Positions 63,923-64,000 of a stretch of 64,000 bases of DNA are shown here, one piece after another (position 1 is the stretch's first letter; every line of letters begins with the position of its first letter). Below the pieces are notes generated by a model, which saw only the letters and a program-made list of their open reading frames with translations, had not been told where the DNA came from and searched no databases. This DNA is from Enterococcus dongliensis (lineage in GTDB: Bacteria; Bacillota; Bacilli; Lactobacillales; Enterococcaceae), in NCBI RefSeq assembly GCF_005405225.1, contig NZ_BJDQ01000004.1, forward strand, positions 94,682 through 158,681, in the 5' to 3' direction. The position numbers and the translations under genes are program-made.

Positions 63923-64000
63923 TGCGTGGCGACGTCCTAATCTCACAAGGGGCAACCCCTCACTACAATCGGCGCTAAGAAGCTTAACTTCTGTGTTCGA
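63923..64000 (-). rRNA. rrf: 5S ribosomal RNA, 3' part (5' end outside window)
   Basis: The minus strand reads ...CGAACACAGAAGTTAAGCTT and then CTTAGCGCCGATTGTAGTGA, the core of Firmicutes 5S rRNA, and ends GGACGTCGCCACGC. About 78 nt are visible. The rest of the ribosomal operon should lie to the right, transcribed leftward into the terminator at 63885-63917. Confidence 0.95.

Noticed and set aside
63320..64000. Histidine phosphatase as glycolytic phosphoglycerate mutase
   Set aside because: The protein is too short (about 179 aa) and lacks the insertions of dPGM.
1..64000. CRISPR arrays
   Set aside because: No series of regularly spaced direct repeats was noticed; the only clear intergenic repeats are two single palindromic copies and the att-like pair.

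Overview
This is an AT-rich stretch of a Firmicutes chromosome. The gene set points to Enterococcus, probably near the E. faecium group: the fused mevalonate gene mvaE divergent from mvaS, ireB-ruvX-DUF1292, glnR-glnA, separate coaB and coaC followed by a PanT-like ECF gene, an Msr-type ABC-F gene, clpP with a CtsR-like box, and rex. The genus call rests on remembered family resemblance and gene order, because no database search was possible.

Layout: 0-1 kb is a repressor/membrane protein/ABC ATPase operon cut by the left edge. 1-8 kb holds DNA maintenance and envelope genes (uvrC, trxA, mutS2, cvpA-like, zapA, rnhC). 8-13 kb holds hydrolases and an amino-acid ABC importer whose binding-protein gene carries an in-frame TGA. 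13-16 kb has an Msr-type ABC-F gene behind a 14-codon leader peptide and attenuator, then lactate oxidase under a cre-like site. 16-17.2 kb is ireB-ruvX-DUF1292. 17.4-19.5 kb is a decayed prophage-like island lodged against the 3' end of glnA. 19.5-26.3 kb is glnRA, a PLP enzyme, hflX, miaA and a phosphodiesterase. 26.5-35 kb has clpP, a nuclease gene without a start codon, an SPFH/NfeD pair, carboxyethylornithine synthase, a tRNA-Gly, rex and a second ABC-F gene. 35.4-37.8 kb is xfp phosphoketolase. 38.4-38.7 kb is an IS200-type transposase relic. 39-43.5 kb is a spermidine/putrescine transporter behind a cupin repressor. 44-46.9 kb is coenzyme A synthesis plus pantothenate uptake. 47-57.3 kb is housekeeping (murB, exonuclease III, tsaE, pta, ung and several acetyltransferases). 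57.4-61.2 kb is mvaE/mvaS. 61.7-63.9 kb has nrdI with a Fur-like box, an L-2-hydroxyacid dehydrogenase and a histidine phosphatase. The right edge enters a 5S rRNA gene on the minus strand.

The strongest candidate for something new is the 17.4-19.5 kb island. A frameshifted phage head-protein tail with a RelA/SpoT-synthetase-like pattern is followed by a small ORF and an intact HD protein that reads like a small alarmone hydrolase. This suggests a phage-borne alarmone toxin and its neutralising hydrolase. A 14-bp duplication of the glnA 3' end brackets the island and looks like an attachment-site pair. Also notable are the leader-peptide attenuator of the ABC-F gene, two copies of a palindromic intergenic repeat 55 kb apart, and three genes caught in the process of inactivation.
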